64,000 nucleotides of DNA from Skeletonema tropicum (Eukaryota > Bacillariophyta > Thalassiosirophyceae > Thalassiosirales > Thalassiosiraceae): contig CM074131.1 in the NCBI GenBank assembly GCA_037178625.1, positions 2,046,001-2,110,000 of the forward strand, written 5' to 3'. This document shows positions 21,001 to 31,992 of the stretch, in pieces; within the stretch, counting starts at the first letter, position 1; each line of letters begins with the position of its first letter. Made by a program: the position numbers and the translations under genes. A model generated the notes under the pieces. That model had not been told where the DNA came from. It did no database searches and saw only the letters and a list, made by a program, of their open reading frames with translations.

Positions 21001-23358
21001 AATGGAAGAGAAAGAGTTAGGGGGCGCTTCGAATCTGCGGGCTCCGATGGACGAAGATGAAAGCACTGCTTATACAGATGCGTCTGATATGCTTGATGCA
21101 GCTGGAGATGAGACATCAGTTCATGAGATAATACGTGAGAGTGAAATGGCATATGCCATGATGACGGAAGAGGTCATGGATGCTCCCGAAGAGGAAGCAA
21201 TAATACCCTACGAGGCATCAGAAGATGAAATACTTTTATTTCCAGATGAGGCCGATGACATCGTCACCCCCACGTCAGATGGGCCATTAAAACCCACAGT
21301 TTATTCTCCTACTCAGTCCTCTTCAACAGGGATTTGCAGCAGGTTGGCTGCCAAGAGCGGAATTAGTAATGAGTCATCATCGAATATTGACTACGGAATG
21401 CGCATGAGACGGTCGTTTCGCGTCGGTAAGAAGAATATTTGTTCATAAATCTTCTAGCTATTCATTGTTATTTGCTAATTATCCTTCCTTATTTTCCATT
21501 TTCACCAGGCTGGAGACCTGACGGATCATTTGTGCACCTGCAGCCATCAACTTCTGGCAAACGCTGTTTGACTCAGTCGAAACCAGTTGTCCACCAGGCT
21601 GGGTCGTCCCTGGCATCATTACCTCTTCTTGAGACTCATCAAAAACATAGCAAAGCCGTTGGTGGAACCGTTGATAATACACCTTGTTTCACGCTTCCTG
21701 TATCAAAGGTGGACCTCGGTGATGTTTTGGATGATTATTCGCAGTCATCCTCTTTGTGCCAACTCAGTGATTCGACAAAAGAGACTGTGTCAAATTCATT
21801 TTCATTGCTTTCATCATTGTACGGGGAAGACGGAATTGATGACTCTCGTCGTCTAGAAGCATTGTCGACCTGGCTAAAAGGAGTTGTTTCGGATGCGACC
21901 TCGAAAGATATTTCTGCTGCCGAGTCAGTGGGAGACAATCAAGCCGCAATTTTTGCCGCTTTAGCTGGCGGTGACACCGCGCTGGCTTCTTCGATTGCCC
22001 TTGAGTCTGGCAATTATCGCATGTCTCTTTTACTGGCCAATTCTGGATCACAATCACAATCTTTCTTTGAGCAACAGTTGAAATTGTGGAATCAAAGTGG
22101 TGCACAACCCCTTGTTAGCAGTGATCTGTTGAGAACCTTCTCGTCAGCGAGTGGAAGCGCAGACGTCGAAAAAACTATGTTTAATGCAAGTCCTTTATCA
22201 TACAACATCGACTGGAGACGTCGCTTAGGCATGTACCTGTGGTCATGTCCTTACAATGATGCAAAAATTTCAGATGTAGTGGAGAAGTATAATGCTGACG
22301 TATTGGCCAAGTTGGCACCCGCTGCAACGTCAGTGTCTGGCGAAAGCACGTGTGTCTTATACCAGATGATAAACCACTACGTTTCCGCTGAAACCCCACT
22401 CTCAAACATGTTGGCACCAATTAGTCACACTCCTTTCCGACATGATTATTCTTCCTCGTTTCACATTGGTGCAATGTTGTCGGCAATCACCAGCTCTAAT
22501 ACAAGTATTCATACAGAGGGCTTAGTAGTCGATGCCATTGCATCACAACTCATTGAAGGAGGCTCATGGGAATGGGCTGTGTACGTAACTCTTTGCCTTC
22601 TCGATCGAGGTAATGCATCGGAATCAACAATGGAAGCCAGGCGAATTCGTGCGAAAGCTATTGTGTCGCGTTTTTACGATCCTTCTAGCGACTCTTCTGC
22701 AGAAGATCGCCGTGAATTCCTTCAATCAATCGGAGTACCATCTGCTTGGTTCTTCGAATCTAATGCATACCGAGCACAGAACAGTGGAGATCTCTTTGGG
22801 CTTGTTGAAAATCTGAAAAAGATTTCATTGAAAGATTGTCTAATTGCAGTGGAGTCATTTCTCATACCTCACATGATTTTGGAGGGGAAAGAAGCGTGTG
22901 AGAAATTGAAAGCATTTCTCGAAGCATTGAGCTCGATTACTTCTGAAGACTGTCGCAGGTATTGGGACAAACCGTTTGGTTGCGGCTCTATATATAACTT
23001 TCTTATTTTGGCTGAAAAAGTCGATCATTTGTCGAGGATGTCGATGGACGAAATGGCAATGCACAGTGATGAAATTGATGGCCTCCTTCAGGCCGCAACT
23101 GATTTGGAGGCAACGCTCACAATCAAAAGCAGTGATCAAAACCATTTACTTGCAAAAATACCTCACCAAATTGTCTTGGCTCCTAGTAGCATCATTCAAG
23201 CCGAGGTTGTTGCTCAGTTGTATGTACTTCGCATGCAACTAGTAGCCATCAAAAACGGGCAGCCGCTGAAGGGGTTGACGACACAACCATCTACTCAGCA
23301 TGCCTTGGCATCGGGTTTCTTTGCTGAATCTATTCTTCGTGAGTTGGCGTCAACTTAG
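18011..23358 (+). CDS. NUP98: Nup98-Nup96 nucleoporin precursor
   Basis: Three exons, 18011-18059, 18192-21425 and 21509-23358, give 1710 residues. The tiny first exon encodes MFGQAPATPFGAPATP. FG/GLFG repeats fill the first ~620 residues (over 40 GLFGAPA or FGAPA units), suiting the permeability barrier of the pore. Inside them lies a GLEBS-like motif for Rae1/Gle2 (AQFEQKSFEELRLEDYAAGN). Near the middle is the autoproteolytic domain, from GYDVYPPMADLESMSEAEL to FRVGHFSRYGL; the family cuts itself between F and S of HFS, releasing Nup98 from Nup96. The second intron (21426-21508) falls in the conserved FRVGWRPDG at the start of Nup96. The rest is the helical Nup96 scaffold of the Y-complex. 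Starts and splice sites agree in phase. All hallmarks are intact. Confidence 0.96.
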
Positions 23359-23451
23359 ATAATTTAGAGAGGATTGCTTGAAGTCAATCTTCATCCGCTG
23401 AATAATAAATAATTGCTTGAAATCATCTACATATTACATTCTATATACTTA

Positions 23452-25461
23452 TTACCATTCAGTCTCTTTGTAGTCTTTAAAAAAGCATCCGTATTTGACA
23501 TCGCTCTTATTATTCTTGGCAGAGATGATTGGATCTAAAATTCTTGCGGCAGCATCGATTTCGTCAATAGGAGTCTGAAAGTGATTTACCTTGGCAGTTT
23601 TACTGGCTTTCTCCAGAGGATTCTCGTCATTAATCCAACCTAAGAGAGAGAGGAAAGAAATGATGATATGAAGTAAGCAAGAATAGCGTAAAAAAATGAA
23701 TCGAAGACAAGTGCACACTATATTTCAAGACGTACCGGTATCTACGCTGTTCATGTAGATGCGACTTTTCTTTGCCAACTCCTCTGAAGATGTTCGTGTG
23801 AGCATATTAAGTGCGGCCTTTGCCATGTTTGTATGTGGATGGTTTGGCATCTTGTAGCGATAGAATTTCCCTTCCATCGCACTCACGTTTACGATGAACC
23901 GATCAGGTCGTTCTGGATCATCCACTGGAGCCTCCATCAATGGCGTTAGTCTTGAATTGAGCACAAAGGGCGCAATTGCATTGACAAACATACACTCCAT
24001 GATTTCTGGCGTAGAAACTTGGTCCATCTTGAGCAGCCATGAGTTCGTCGTTCGAAGGTCAACCTGATGGCCATTGATATCTGAGAGACCTGATGGCATT
24101 ACTTTCTCATCTATTCCCACATCTTCTGGGATAATTGCCATTTGCGACATGGCAGCAGAATGTGATATACCAGTAGTATCAAAAGGGATTTCATGGTTGC
24201 TTTCTTTCTTGACCATCAATTCACCAACTTTTCCCTCCTCTTGCTTCACTCCTTGTTTGCTATCAGAATGAGCGTTCAGCAGGAGGTTCCCATTTGACCC
24301 TTCCGGAAGAAGTTTCGCATCATTACCACTTTGTTCAGTACTTGCTTGCTCCACCACAAGTCTTCTTCGGATTCTCTCGAATTCTTTACACCCAGCAAGA
24401 ACATTACGATGTGATTCATCTCCCTTTGTCCATAGATCTCTTTCCCTGTCGACAAGTGGGAGATAATACCCAGCTGGCCTTCTGACAGTCTGGCATGCAT
24501 TGTTGATTAACATGTCTATGCCATTCGGGTACGTCACTTTGAGATATCTCGTGAAAGCCTCCAATCCTGTGACATCTCTCAGATCAAGACCATACACATG
24601 AAGTCTATCCGACCATTCATTGAAATCACTCTCTCGTTTGTAAGCTGCAACTGCATTATTTGGGAATCTGGTTGTTGCCACCACAGTGGCCCCAGCGCGT
24701 AGCAGCTTCAGACATACCTGAAATCCAATCTTCACTCTACTACCAGTGACAACGGCTACCGTGCCAGTTAGGTCTGCAGTTTGATTTCGTTTGTCGTAGT
24801 TGAAAGGAGCACAGTCTGGACAGAGCTGATCGTAAAAGTGATGTAAAATTCTGAATCTGACCTTGCAAACATAGCAAGACCGCAACTTAGGGAGTACCTT
24901 GCCATCTGTTTGATCTTTTTCTTCGTCATCACTAGCATCTTCTACTAACAACTTCACTCCATTGTTATTTGAAGCATCCACATGGCCATCAGGTATCAAA
25001 AATTGCAGTAATTTTGCCTCCTCTTCCGTTTTTCCACCTTCCTTCAGTTTCTCCAACTTTTCAACCCTCCCACGTCTTAGATTAGTAGCAGCCACATACT
25101 TCTTTTGTTGTGCCCTCTCGGCCATTTTTTGTCTCTTCAATGTACGCTCTTCCAATTTCTTTTCGTAAAATTCCTTTTCCGATTTTCCTTCATACATGAG
25201 TTGTTGGTGTAGAGATAGACAAGACGCCAGAGATTTACGAAACTGACGTAGATTTGGCTTGCGAAACTCGGAAAGGCCATCGGTCTCTTCTATTTGTTGG
25301 TCATCATCGCTTGCAGCTTTTCGCTTTTTGTTCTTCTTGGCATTCTTGGGATCAAGGGATGACACAGCATCTAATACTCTGACAGCAATTGAGAGATCTT
25401 GTTCTGTGATCCCAAATTCGTGCAGCTGAGGCACAATTTCGCTTCCTTTGTCCTCTGCCAT
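23452..25461 (-). CDS. Short-chain dehydrogenase/reductase with N-terminal zinc-ribbon-like extension
   Basis: Two exons, 23736-25461 and 23452-23639, split by a 96-bp intron, 637 residues. The N-terminal ~190 residues are charged and helical with a KKNKKRK basic patch. A possible zinc site follows: CYVCKVRF ... CPDC. Then comes a Rossmann fold with VAVVTGSRVKIGFQV (nucleotide loop) and INNAC, the NNAG counterpart. Near the end VNVSAMEGKF carries the catalytic Ser, but the usual YxxxK is HTNMAK, with Thr where Tyr is expected. I recall this HTNMAKAALNM phrase as a feature of one SDR subfamily from microbes and fungi, so the family may use another acid. A ~150-residue insert sits before the Ser. 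Substrate unknown. Nuclear or cytosolic location is likely, as no signal is visible. Confidence 0.75.
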
Positions 25462-25723
25462 CGTATCGTCAAGCTATGGGTAGTGGTGTCTCTCGCTCCG
25501 CTTTGCTGATCTGCAGTATGTTGCTGCTCTTTTAGCTATGGCCGTTTGGGATTTGGACTGCCTTTCATTTTTGTGGGGTGCTCGGCTCAGTCTGTCTTCG
25601 TCCGTATCACCCCTTTCCCTAATCAAAAAATCTTTGATGGCGATATCATGGCGCGTGGCGGTCGTCGGCGCCTTCGGTGTCAACGCTGGACGCTGTCAAC
25701 TCATTTCGTCGCTAGCGATCATA

Positions 25724-27563
25724 ATGAAGCTCACATCAACTCTCGTACTCCTCTTATCCTTATCAGCACCCATTGCGGATGCTCGGCGGGCAACCAGCTC
25801 TTTGGCCTCGATTCCAAGGGGTGGAGCAACCAAACAATCTGTTGCTTTCCACAAGGATGCTCGTGTTTGGGGAGGTGATGCCACCGTCAAGGAGGTGCGT
25901 GGAGGAGATGGAGGAGGGACTTCCACCATGACAAGTCACCTTTTCAACATGGTCAAGGCTATCGTAGGAGTAGGTGTCCTCAGTTTACCTGCAGGTTAGT
26001 ATGTGTTTGGATTTTGAAAGGTTGTATAGTGAAGATCAACAAGAGTACCAAGCAACTGAGAGACAGATAGCTTATGATTAACTAAGAACTTCCGACGTGC
26101 AGAGACCGACGCAGAAATGCGTTAATCTCACTTACTGCATAGGATTAGACTCACTGAGGACCATGCAGTGACCCTGCAATATCACCTAACCCATATACAA
26201 TGAGGCTTCTGTTGCTTGGTACAATTGAGAGATGCTTTGTCTATTCTTACATCGTTTGTGAATGTTTATGTTCACTGACAGCTTATTTCTTACTTTCTCT
26301 TCTTCTACATAGGCATTGCTGCATTTGGTGATGCTCCATCAGCTGCTGTTCCAGCTGCTGCTTTAATCGCATCCATTGGTTCAATCGCTGCCTACAATTT
26401 TTCCTTGTTGGGCCGTCTCTGCGCAATGACTGGAGCAACATCTTACAAGAGTGCATGGGAGGAAACTGTTGGCGCTTCAACTGCCTGGATTCCAGGATCA
26501 TCTTGTGTGATCAAGACCTTCTTTGCAATTCTCGCCTACAGTATGGTATTGGGAGATACTTTCAGTGCTCTCTTTGAAACTTTTGGTTTGAATGTATCAC
26601 GTGAGAAAGCTTTGGTAGGCTTAACTCTCACTGTCCTCTTGCCTCTCTGCAAGCTCAAGGATTTGTCATCTCTGGCACCTTTCAGTCTTCTTGGTATTGC
26701 AGGAATGTTGTACACTGCTTTGGCAATGGCTGTTAGGTTCTTTGATGGCTCTTATGCTGAAGGTGGAAAATTTGTTGCAGATGTGGCTGAATCTCTTCGA
26801 CCGGCAATTGGAACAAAGGGAGCATCTGCTGTGTTCAGTTCTAATGCTTTCATTTTGATTTGTATGTTGAGTACAGCATACATGGCTCATTTCAATGCAC
26901 CAAAGTTCTACTTGGAACTCGAGAATAATACAATTGCTCGATGGAATACATGCGTGGCCACAAGTTTCTCCATTTCAATCCTCTTCTTTATCGGTATTGC
27001 AGCCATGGGATTCTCCACCTTTGGAGGTGCCAGTAATGGATTGATTTTGAATAACTACTCGACAAAAGATTCAATCATGGGCTTCAGCCGCGTTGCAGTC
27101 GCGTTTGCCCTTGTCTTTACGTGAGTGGCCCTGCATATAATTTGACGTTATGATGATGAACTATCATGCATTCTAACTCAGCTCCAATTCTCCTATTGAA
27201 CTCTGCAGATATCCACTAGCTTTCGTTGGTTGTCGAGATGGCACACTGGAAATGATGCAGGTACCAAAAGAAGAACGCACTGATGCGAAACTTAACAATC
27301 TGACCTACATCATTTTGGCAAGTGTGACCGCAGTAGCACTGAAAATTACTGATCTCTCGTTCATCATGTCTTTTGGTGGTGCTACGCTAGGAAATGCACT
27401 TATTTATGTTTACCCCGCTATCATGTTTAGAAGTGCAGTAAAGAATTTGGGAGACGACGCTACCGCTGCACAAAAACTAGAGGTGAAACTTGCCATGGCG
27501 TTTGCTGCTTTGGGTATTGGAATGGGTGCCATTGGCACAAAGATGGCTCTTGCAAAGCTGTAG
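25724..27563 (+). CDS. Amino acid/auxin permease-family transporter (AAAP, SLC36/38-like)
   Basis: Three exons (25724-25994, 26313-27120, 27209-27563) give 477 residues; introns of 318 and 88 bp are in phase. The ATG at 25724 starts a clean signal peptide (MKLTSTLVLLLSLSAPIADA), although the frame is open upstream to an ATG at 25538. A Gly-rich luminal stretch with RGGATK follows, then the classic first transporter helix MVKAIVGVGVLSLPAGIAAFG. Nine to ten further helices fit the 11-TM AAAP fold. The family moves amino acids with H+ or Na+. The cleavable signal is uncommon for the family and suggests targeting to an internal membrane, perhaps the vacuole or plastid envelope. Substrate cannot be told. 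Confidence 0.85.
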
Positions 27564-27604
27564 AATAAAGTGTCAACAAGTGACAACTCATTAAAATCGA
27601 TAGT

Positions 27605-28510
27605 CTACTTTTTATTGGACACAATCTTTCTTTTCTTTTGGGTCATCTCTCTACAGCCGTCGCCATCAGTGAAGCTTCCTCCACCCTTTCTCTTGCCATC
27701 ACCAGCAAAACCTCGCCAGATCTCGACCATTGTATCCAGTACTTTCATTATACCCTCGTAAATGTCGGAATTTCCCTCCACGCGGCTAGCAATCCAAGCC
27801 AAGCATTCTGCTGTACTCAAATGGTCAGGTGATGGAGGAGCTCGAATCTGGAAACGTCGTTGTATGAACTCATTATTGCTAGTTTCTTCTCCGTTGCTTG
27901 TGGAAGAAGATGAGGATGGAGTCAGCTGTACGCGAATCATATTGTTGGGCCATACTCCAGCTGCATCAGTTTTGTTATCCATCTCTTTTGCGTGTTTCCA
28001 GCTTGCATCGATGAATATCAGTGTCATCTTTTTATCCGATTGGTTCTTCCCATTTGGGTCTCCTTCTTCTTTGTTTTGGCTGATGCCTTTTACCTTGCTC
28101 TCTGCTAATGCAAGACCGTCCTCTAGATCCATCGCATCTGGATGAGGAAATACGAGCACAACTACTTCATTTGGATCACTCAGTAACTTCAAAACTGCAT
28201 CATCACTCTTCTCTCCAATTCTCCGTCCCACAATTGTTTTCATTACAAAGTCATCATCTGATGAAGATTGTTCAGTCTGATCAAGGTGCTTACCAAACAG
28301 AGCTAATTCAACCAGCGGCAGAGAGCGATTCTTCCGACGGAGCTCATGAGGATGCTGCAGTACGATGATACGGCATCGTTGAAAGAGCGCAGATAGAGGA
28401 GTATCGGGAAGACCCTTGCAGATACATGCCCTCTCTTTTGGAAACTTGCACTTGCCACATATCACTCGCTTCTTCTTTTGAGGAGCTGCATCCTTTGATG
28501 ATGGCTCCAT
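27605..28510 (-). CDS. DTW-domain tRNA-uridine aminocarboxypropyltransferase-like protein
   Basis: One exon, 301 residues. A zinc-type CGKCKFPKERACICKG lies at the N-terminus, then the segment IIVLQHPHELRRKNRSLPLVELAL. The signature D-x-S-W is FIDASWKHAKEM near residue 170, a variant of the DTW motif. A C-terminal RFQIRAPPSPDHLSTAECLAW helix completes the fold. This order of motifs fits the DTWD2/TapT branch that puts acp3 on tRNA uridines (positions 20/20a or 47), using S-adenosylmethionine. The acidic insert between residues ~80 and 160 is longer than usual. The 3' end converges on the transporter gene 41 bp away. Which tRNA position is modified is not determinable. Confidence 0.85.
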   Translation of the reverse strand: MEPSSKDAAPQKKKRVICGKCKFPKERACICKGLPDTPLSALFQRCRIIVLQHPHELRRKNRSLPLVELALFGKHLDQTEQSSSDDDFVMKTIVGRRIGEKSDDAVLKLLSDPNEVVVLVFPHPDAMDLEDGLALAESKVKGISQNKEEGDPNGKNQSDKKMTLIFIDASWKHAKEMDNKTDAAGVWPNNMIRVQLTPSSSSSTSNGEETSNNEFIQRRFQIRAPPSPDHLSTAECLAWIASRVEGNSDIYEGIMKVLDTMVEIWRGFAGDGKRKGGGSFTDGDGCREMTQKKRKIVSNKK

Positions 28511-28913
28511 AGTGTTTGTCCTACTTATCTAAACAACATGTTTATCGGTGCTTGCTTGGTACTCCTAGGTTTCATTGATGGCTCCATCGCACTGTATGTG
28601 CTTTGAGAGCATTTGCGCCCGCCAAAATGAGTACCTATTCCCACGTTAAATTAAAATCTTGATAGATTTGTAGCCATAGGGGAAAAAGCGGCTTAAAACA
28701 AGCTGATTCTGAGACCAACCACCGTACTAATTCCTACATAGAAGTTTCTAGCTTTCTACGTGGCTTTTTACCTTTTAAGCGTCTGCGCTTAAAAACAGGC
28801 CGATCTGAGCTCAAGAGGCGCTTTTCCCCCTGATGGCTATAGATTTGACGATGACGATGCGATGAGAAGAGAGCTCTGGCCACAACAGAGAAGACGAGCG
28901 AGCCGCTATTATT
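28511..28913. other. Divergent intergenic region, no gene seen
   Basis: About 400 bp between the DTW gene and ALG3, which diverge. It contains no supported coding or RNA gene. It presumably holds both promoters. Confidence 0.5.
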
Positions 28914-30284
28914 ATGTTGAACAAACTCTATCACAATCTTGCAGAACCGAGATATGACTATGTGTGGATAGTCCTCCTTTTGATTGCAGAGTCTCTGCTT
29001 TCCACACTGATTGTCAAGCGTGTGCCCTATACTGAAATTGACTGGATTGCGTACATGCAAGAAGTGACAACCTATCAAAATGGAGAGCGTGATTATATCA
29101 ATATTAGAGGAGACACTGGTCCATTGGTGTACCCTGCTGGATTTTTGTATCTATATGGTTTCTTCAAAGATATTGCAACACGATCGATCGATGCAACTGA
29201 TCCGATGGGGTTGGGAGGGAGTACATCACGTGAAGCAATTCGTATCATTCAATGGGTATTTGTGGTGCTCTACTTGATCAATTCCGCAGTAGTACTAATG
29301 TTGTACAATGCAGTGTTGCAGCGAATGCGGCAACAGCAAAGGACACAATCATCTACAGCAATTATCGTCTGGTGTTGGCGAATTGCAATGGGTATCACGT
29401 GTCTTTCAAAACGTGTCCATTCCATTTTTGTCCTGAGATTGTTCAATGATGCACCAGCCATGCTACTGTTACACATATCAATGTATCTTTTTGCATGTTG
29501 CGACTCGTGGGCGCTGGGATGTGCGGTATTCTCCCTGGCAGTCTCCATCAAAATGAATGTACTACTCTTTGCACCGGGTTTGTTGCTACTGCTTCTTCAA
29601 AAGAATCAATCGCTGCTTGGGACAATACGACATTTATCCATATGTGCATCTATACAACTCCTTCTTGGGTGGCCATTTCTGACAACGTACCCAATTAGTT
29701 ATATCAAGAAAGCCTTTGAGTTTGATCGTGTATTCTTCTTCAAGTGGACAGTGAATTGGAAGTTTCTCCCAGAGGAGATTTTCATTTCCAAACCGTGGGC
29801 ATTGTTATTGCTTGCGTGTCATTTGGGAGTGTTGGGCATGCTTGCAAGTAAATGGTGGAAGTCATCTAAATCTCAACTTGGTGATACCAATGCGAAAAAG
29901 ATGATGCTGTGGACAAAATGCAACAATGATAATGTCCTGCTGAGCCCTGAATATGTCATACACACGATGTTTGTATCAAATTATGTTGGAATCGTTTTTG
30001 CAAGGACGCTTCATTATCAATTTTACTGCTGGTACTTTTACTCGCTCCCAATGCTGCTCTGGTTGACTTCGTTTGGTTCAACTTCGTCGACTGAAGTCGA
30101 CAAGATGGTGCTTCCACTTTTGGCAAACGTTCTTGCAGTTGCTGGTGTCGAATTCGCATTCAATGTGTTCCCAGCAACTGAGCTGAGTTCTGCAGCGCTA
30201 CAGATTTCTCATGCATATTTGTTATTACAAATTGTTTTATCAAAAGTCCCATCCGTCCAGATAGATAAGCAAAAGATGAAATAA
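28914..30284 (+). CDS. ALG3: Dol-P-Man:Man5GlcNAc2-PP-dolichol alpha-1,3-mannosyltransferase
   Basis: One exon, 456 residues. The N-terminal catalytic region carries the ALG3 signature: YTEIDWIAYMQEV, then GDTGPLVYPAGFLYLYGFF near residues 40-85. A SIKMNVLLFAPG segment and many hydrophobic helices (about ten or more) follow. The length matches the family (about 440-460). The enzyme works in the ER lumen, adding the first dolichol-phosphate-mannose-derived mannose to Man5GlcNAc2-PP-dolichol in N-glycan assembly. The start is the first ATG in frame. Nothing is missing from the motifs I can check. Confidence 0.96.
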   Translation: MLNKLYHNLAEPRYDYVWIVLLLIAESLLSTLIVKRVPYTEIDWIAYMQEVTTYQNGERDYINIRGDTGPLVYPAGFLYLYGFFKDIATRSIDATDPMGLGGSTSREAIRIIQWVFVVLYLINSAVVLMLYNAVLQRMRQQQRTQSSTAIIVWCWRIAMGITCLSKRVHSIFVLRLFNDAPAMLLLHISMYLFACCDSWALGCAVFSLAVSIKMNVLLFAPGLLLLLLQKNQSLLGTIRHLSICASIQLLLGWPFLTTYPISYIKKAFEFDRVFFFKWTVNWKFLPEEIFISKPWALLLLACHLGVLGMLASKWWKSSKSQLGDTNAKKMMLWTKCNNDNVLLSPEYVIHTMFVSNYVGIVFARTLHYQFYCWYFYSLPMLLWLTSFGSTSSTEVDKMVLPLLANVLAVAGVEFAFNVFPATELSSAALQISHAYLLLQIVLSKVPSVQIDKQKMK

Positions 30285-30317
30285 TGAACAAATTAGCATA
30301 TTGTAGAGTATTTAACA

Positions 30318-31550
30318 TTAATCAGAAGAGTATCGTTCCAAGAAAGCTTCGGCGAGACGCTGGCGTATTTGACTTCTTTCAACATCTCCGTCATCATTTT
30401 TGATTCCATCCATTGTCACACCTCTCAAGAAGCCATAGTTGAGGAGTAGCTCTGAATCTTTTCGAACACCATAACTGATACAAACTTGCGCGCGTTCCCT
30501 ATCATCGTCTACCTCTTTCACTAGACACTTTCTTCCAAGCGATAACACAAATCCATCCGCTGATGGATCAAATTCTATCACACTATCCGCTTCCTGCAGA
30601 TGATTTGCAGAATCAATCAGCGGTAGCATAACTGCTTCTTTTGATCCTTTTGAGTCTGCGATAATGGTCAAGGCAACTGGTGCAGCTGCAACAATTGACA
30701 GAGGGATATAAAACTTATTCATCGTAGGATCACTAGCATAGATGATACCAAATGCGAGTGCACTCAATGGAAGCAACAGCGATGCAATTTTACGTAAAGG
30801 CCCACCCTCACCTCCATCAAGGGCTCCAAAGTCGCCTCTAAATGCTCGTGAATGCACTGCTTCCATAGCCCATTGAAAATCTTCAAACGACATGTTTGCC
30901 TTTTCGCTCGAGTTCAGATTCGCATATTTTTGTCGCCATTCATCTTGTTGCTTTTGTTCGACATTCAGTAACTTTTTACCATTCTCAGTCGTCTCCAGTA
31001 AAGCTTTTTGTGCAGATGTCCAGTGACGCAAAGCATCAGGTGCAGTTGATGGATATGTCTGCTTTTGCTCCATGTTTGCACCACGCGTTAAGAGTGCGCA
31101 ATACCCATAATAAGCGCTATCCCTTCCTTTCTGACATTCTTGCCATAATTTCACGCTCAAGTTAGTATCCCAAGAACGGCCGCCCTCTTGCTCTTCTTCA
31201 TCCGAGAATGGAGCACTGAGTACTAATTTTCTGGGGACCACTGCGACTTTACTTAGATCAGAAGATTTTGTGGACGTAAACTCCAATCCTCGCAGCGAAT
31301 TGGAGTTAAAGAGTGCATGTTTGATATTATTCACTTGGGCACCCGACGAAGAATTGGCAGCGAACCATTCCTCAAAGGTGTCGACACCTCCTAAAGGATT
31401 CTTTGTGCTGACATTATCAGGAGCAGTTGTTGCGTGAAGGAGAGTGTAGTGTTGCTTGGTGAGTGACGCAGATCGGCATGTAGCAAATCCAGATGCATCG
31501 TCTGCTCTGCCTAGCAAAAGGATCAACCATGCCAACTTTGAATACACCAT
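30318..31550 (-). CDS. SET-domain protein of the Rubisco LSMT/SETD type, plastid-signal-like N-terminus
   Basis: One exon, 410 residues. The N-terminus is a signal peptide ending in DASGFATC (residues 18-25), like the ASA-F plastid junction of diatoms. SET pieces are FQWAMEAVHSRAFRG (225-239), LLPLIDSANH (308-317), and YGVRKDSELLLNYGF, the counterpart of the NYG-type catalytic stretch; the Rubisco-LSMT branch has this layout. Between the first two pieces sit two hydrophobic segments, ~254-271 and ~280-298, that look like a membrane hairpin. The N-terminal SET piece with the usual GxG cofactor loop is not obvious, so cofactor binding is unproven. The C-terminal substrate-binding half of LSMT is absent. 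I infer a plastid protein methyltransferase or a derived relative. Confidence 0.7.
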   Translation of the reverse strand: MVYSKLAWLILLLGRADDASGFATCRSASLTKQHYTLLHATTAPDNVSTKNPLGGVDTFEEWFAANSSSGAQVNNIKHALFNSNSLRGLEFTSTKSSDLSKVAVVPRKLVLSAPFSDEEEQEGGRSWDTNLSVKLWQECQKGRDSAYYGYCALLTRGANMEQKQTYPSTAPDALRHWTSAQKALLETTENGKKLLNVEQKQQDEWRQKYANLNSSEKANMSFEDFQWAMEAVHSRAFRGDFGALDGGEGGPLRKIASLLLPLSALAFGIIYASDPTMNKFYIPLSIVAAAPVALTIIADSKGSKEAVMLPLIDSANHLQEADSVIEFDPSADGFVLSLGRKCLVKEVDDDRERAQVCISYGVRKDSELLLNYGFLRGVTMDGIKNDDGDVERSQIRQRLAEAFLERYSSD

Positions 31551-31992
31551 TATTAATAATTGCGATGGTAATTCTATCGACCCACTGCTTTCAAAACAAT
31601 CATCGACCGCTGTACTTATTTTATGTTATCATCTGTTATCTCTCCTCCAGTATCTCTCTTCGTGCGTCCTCATCCACGCACTTGGCATCATCGCAGATTA
31701 CTCGCCGATAGAGGTATGTATGTACATATGTAGCGTAGCGTAGGTACCTGCATTCTCAGAGATACTCAGACAACTTTCACTTCGAAAAAGAAAAAGACTT
31801 TCTTGTGATTCATCGGCGTGAAGTACTAATTCCTATTTATGTACATCAGATTTTTGAGAACACATTTTTGCCTTTCAAAATTTGAGGGAGCTTTTCTTTT
31901 TTTCAGTTCACCGCCTGAACTGAAGCTCACATATTGCGCCATCACAATTTTCAAGCAATGCAAGAGACATCACAACAAGTTGTGAAGAAGAT
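31551..31992. other. Divergent intergenic region, no gene seen
   Basis: About 440 bp between the SET gene and the cyclin gene, transcribed apart. It is AT-rich with short T-runs. No gene is supported; promoters of both are expected here. Confidence 0.5.
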
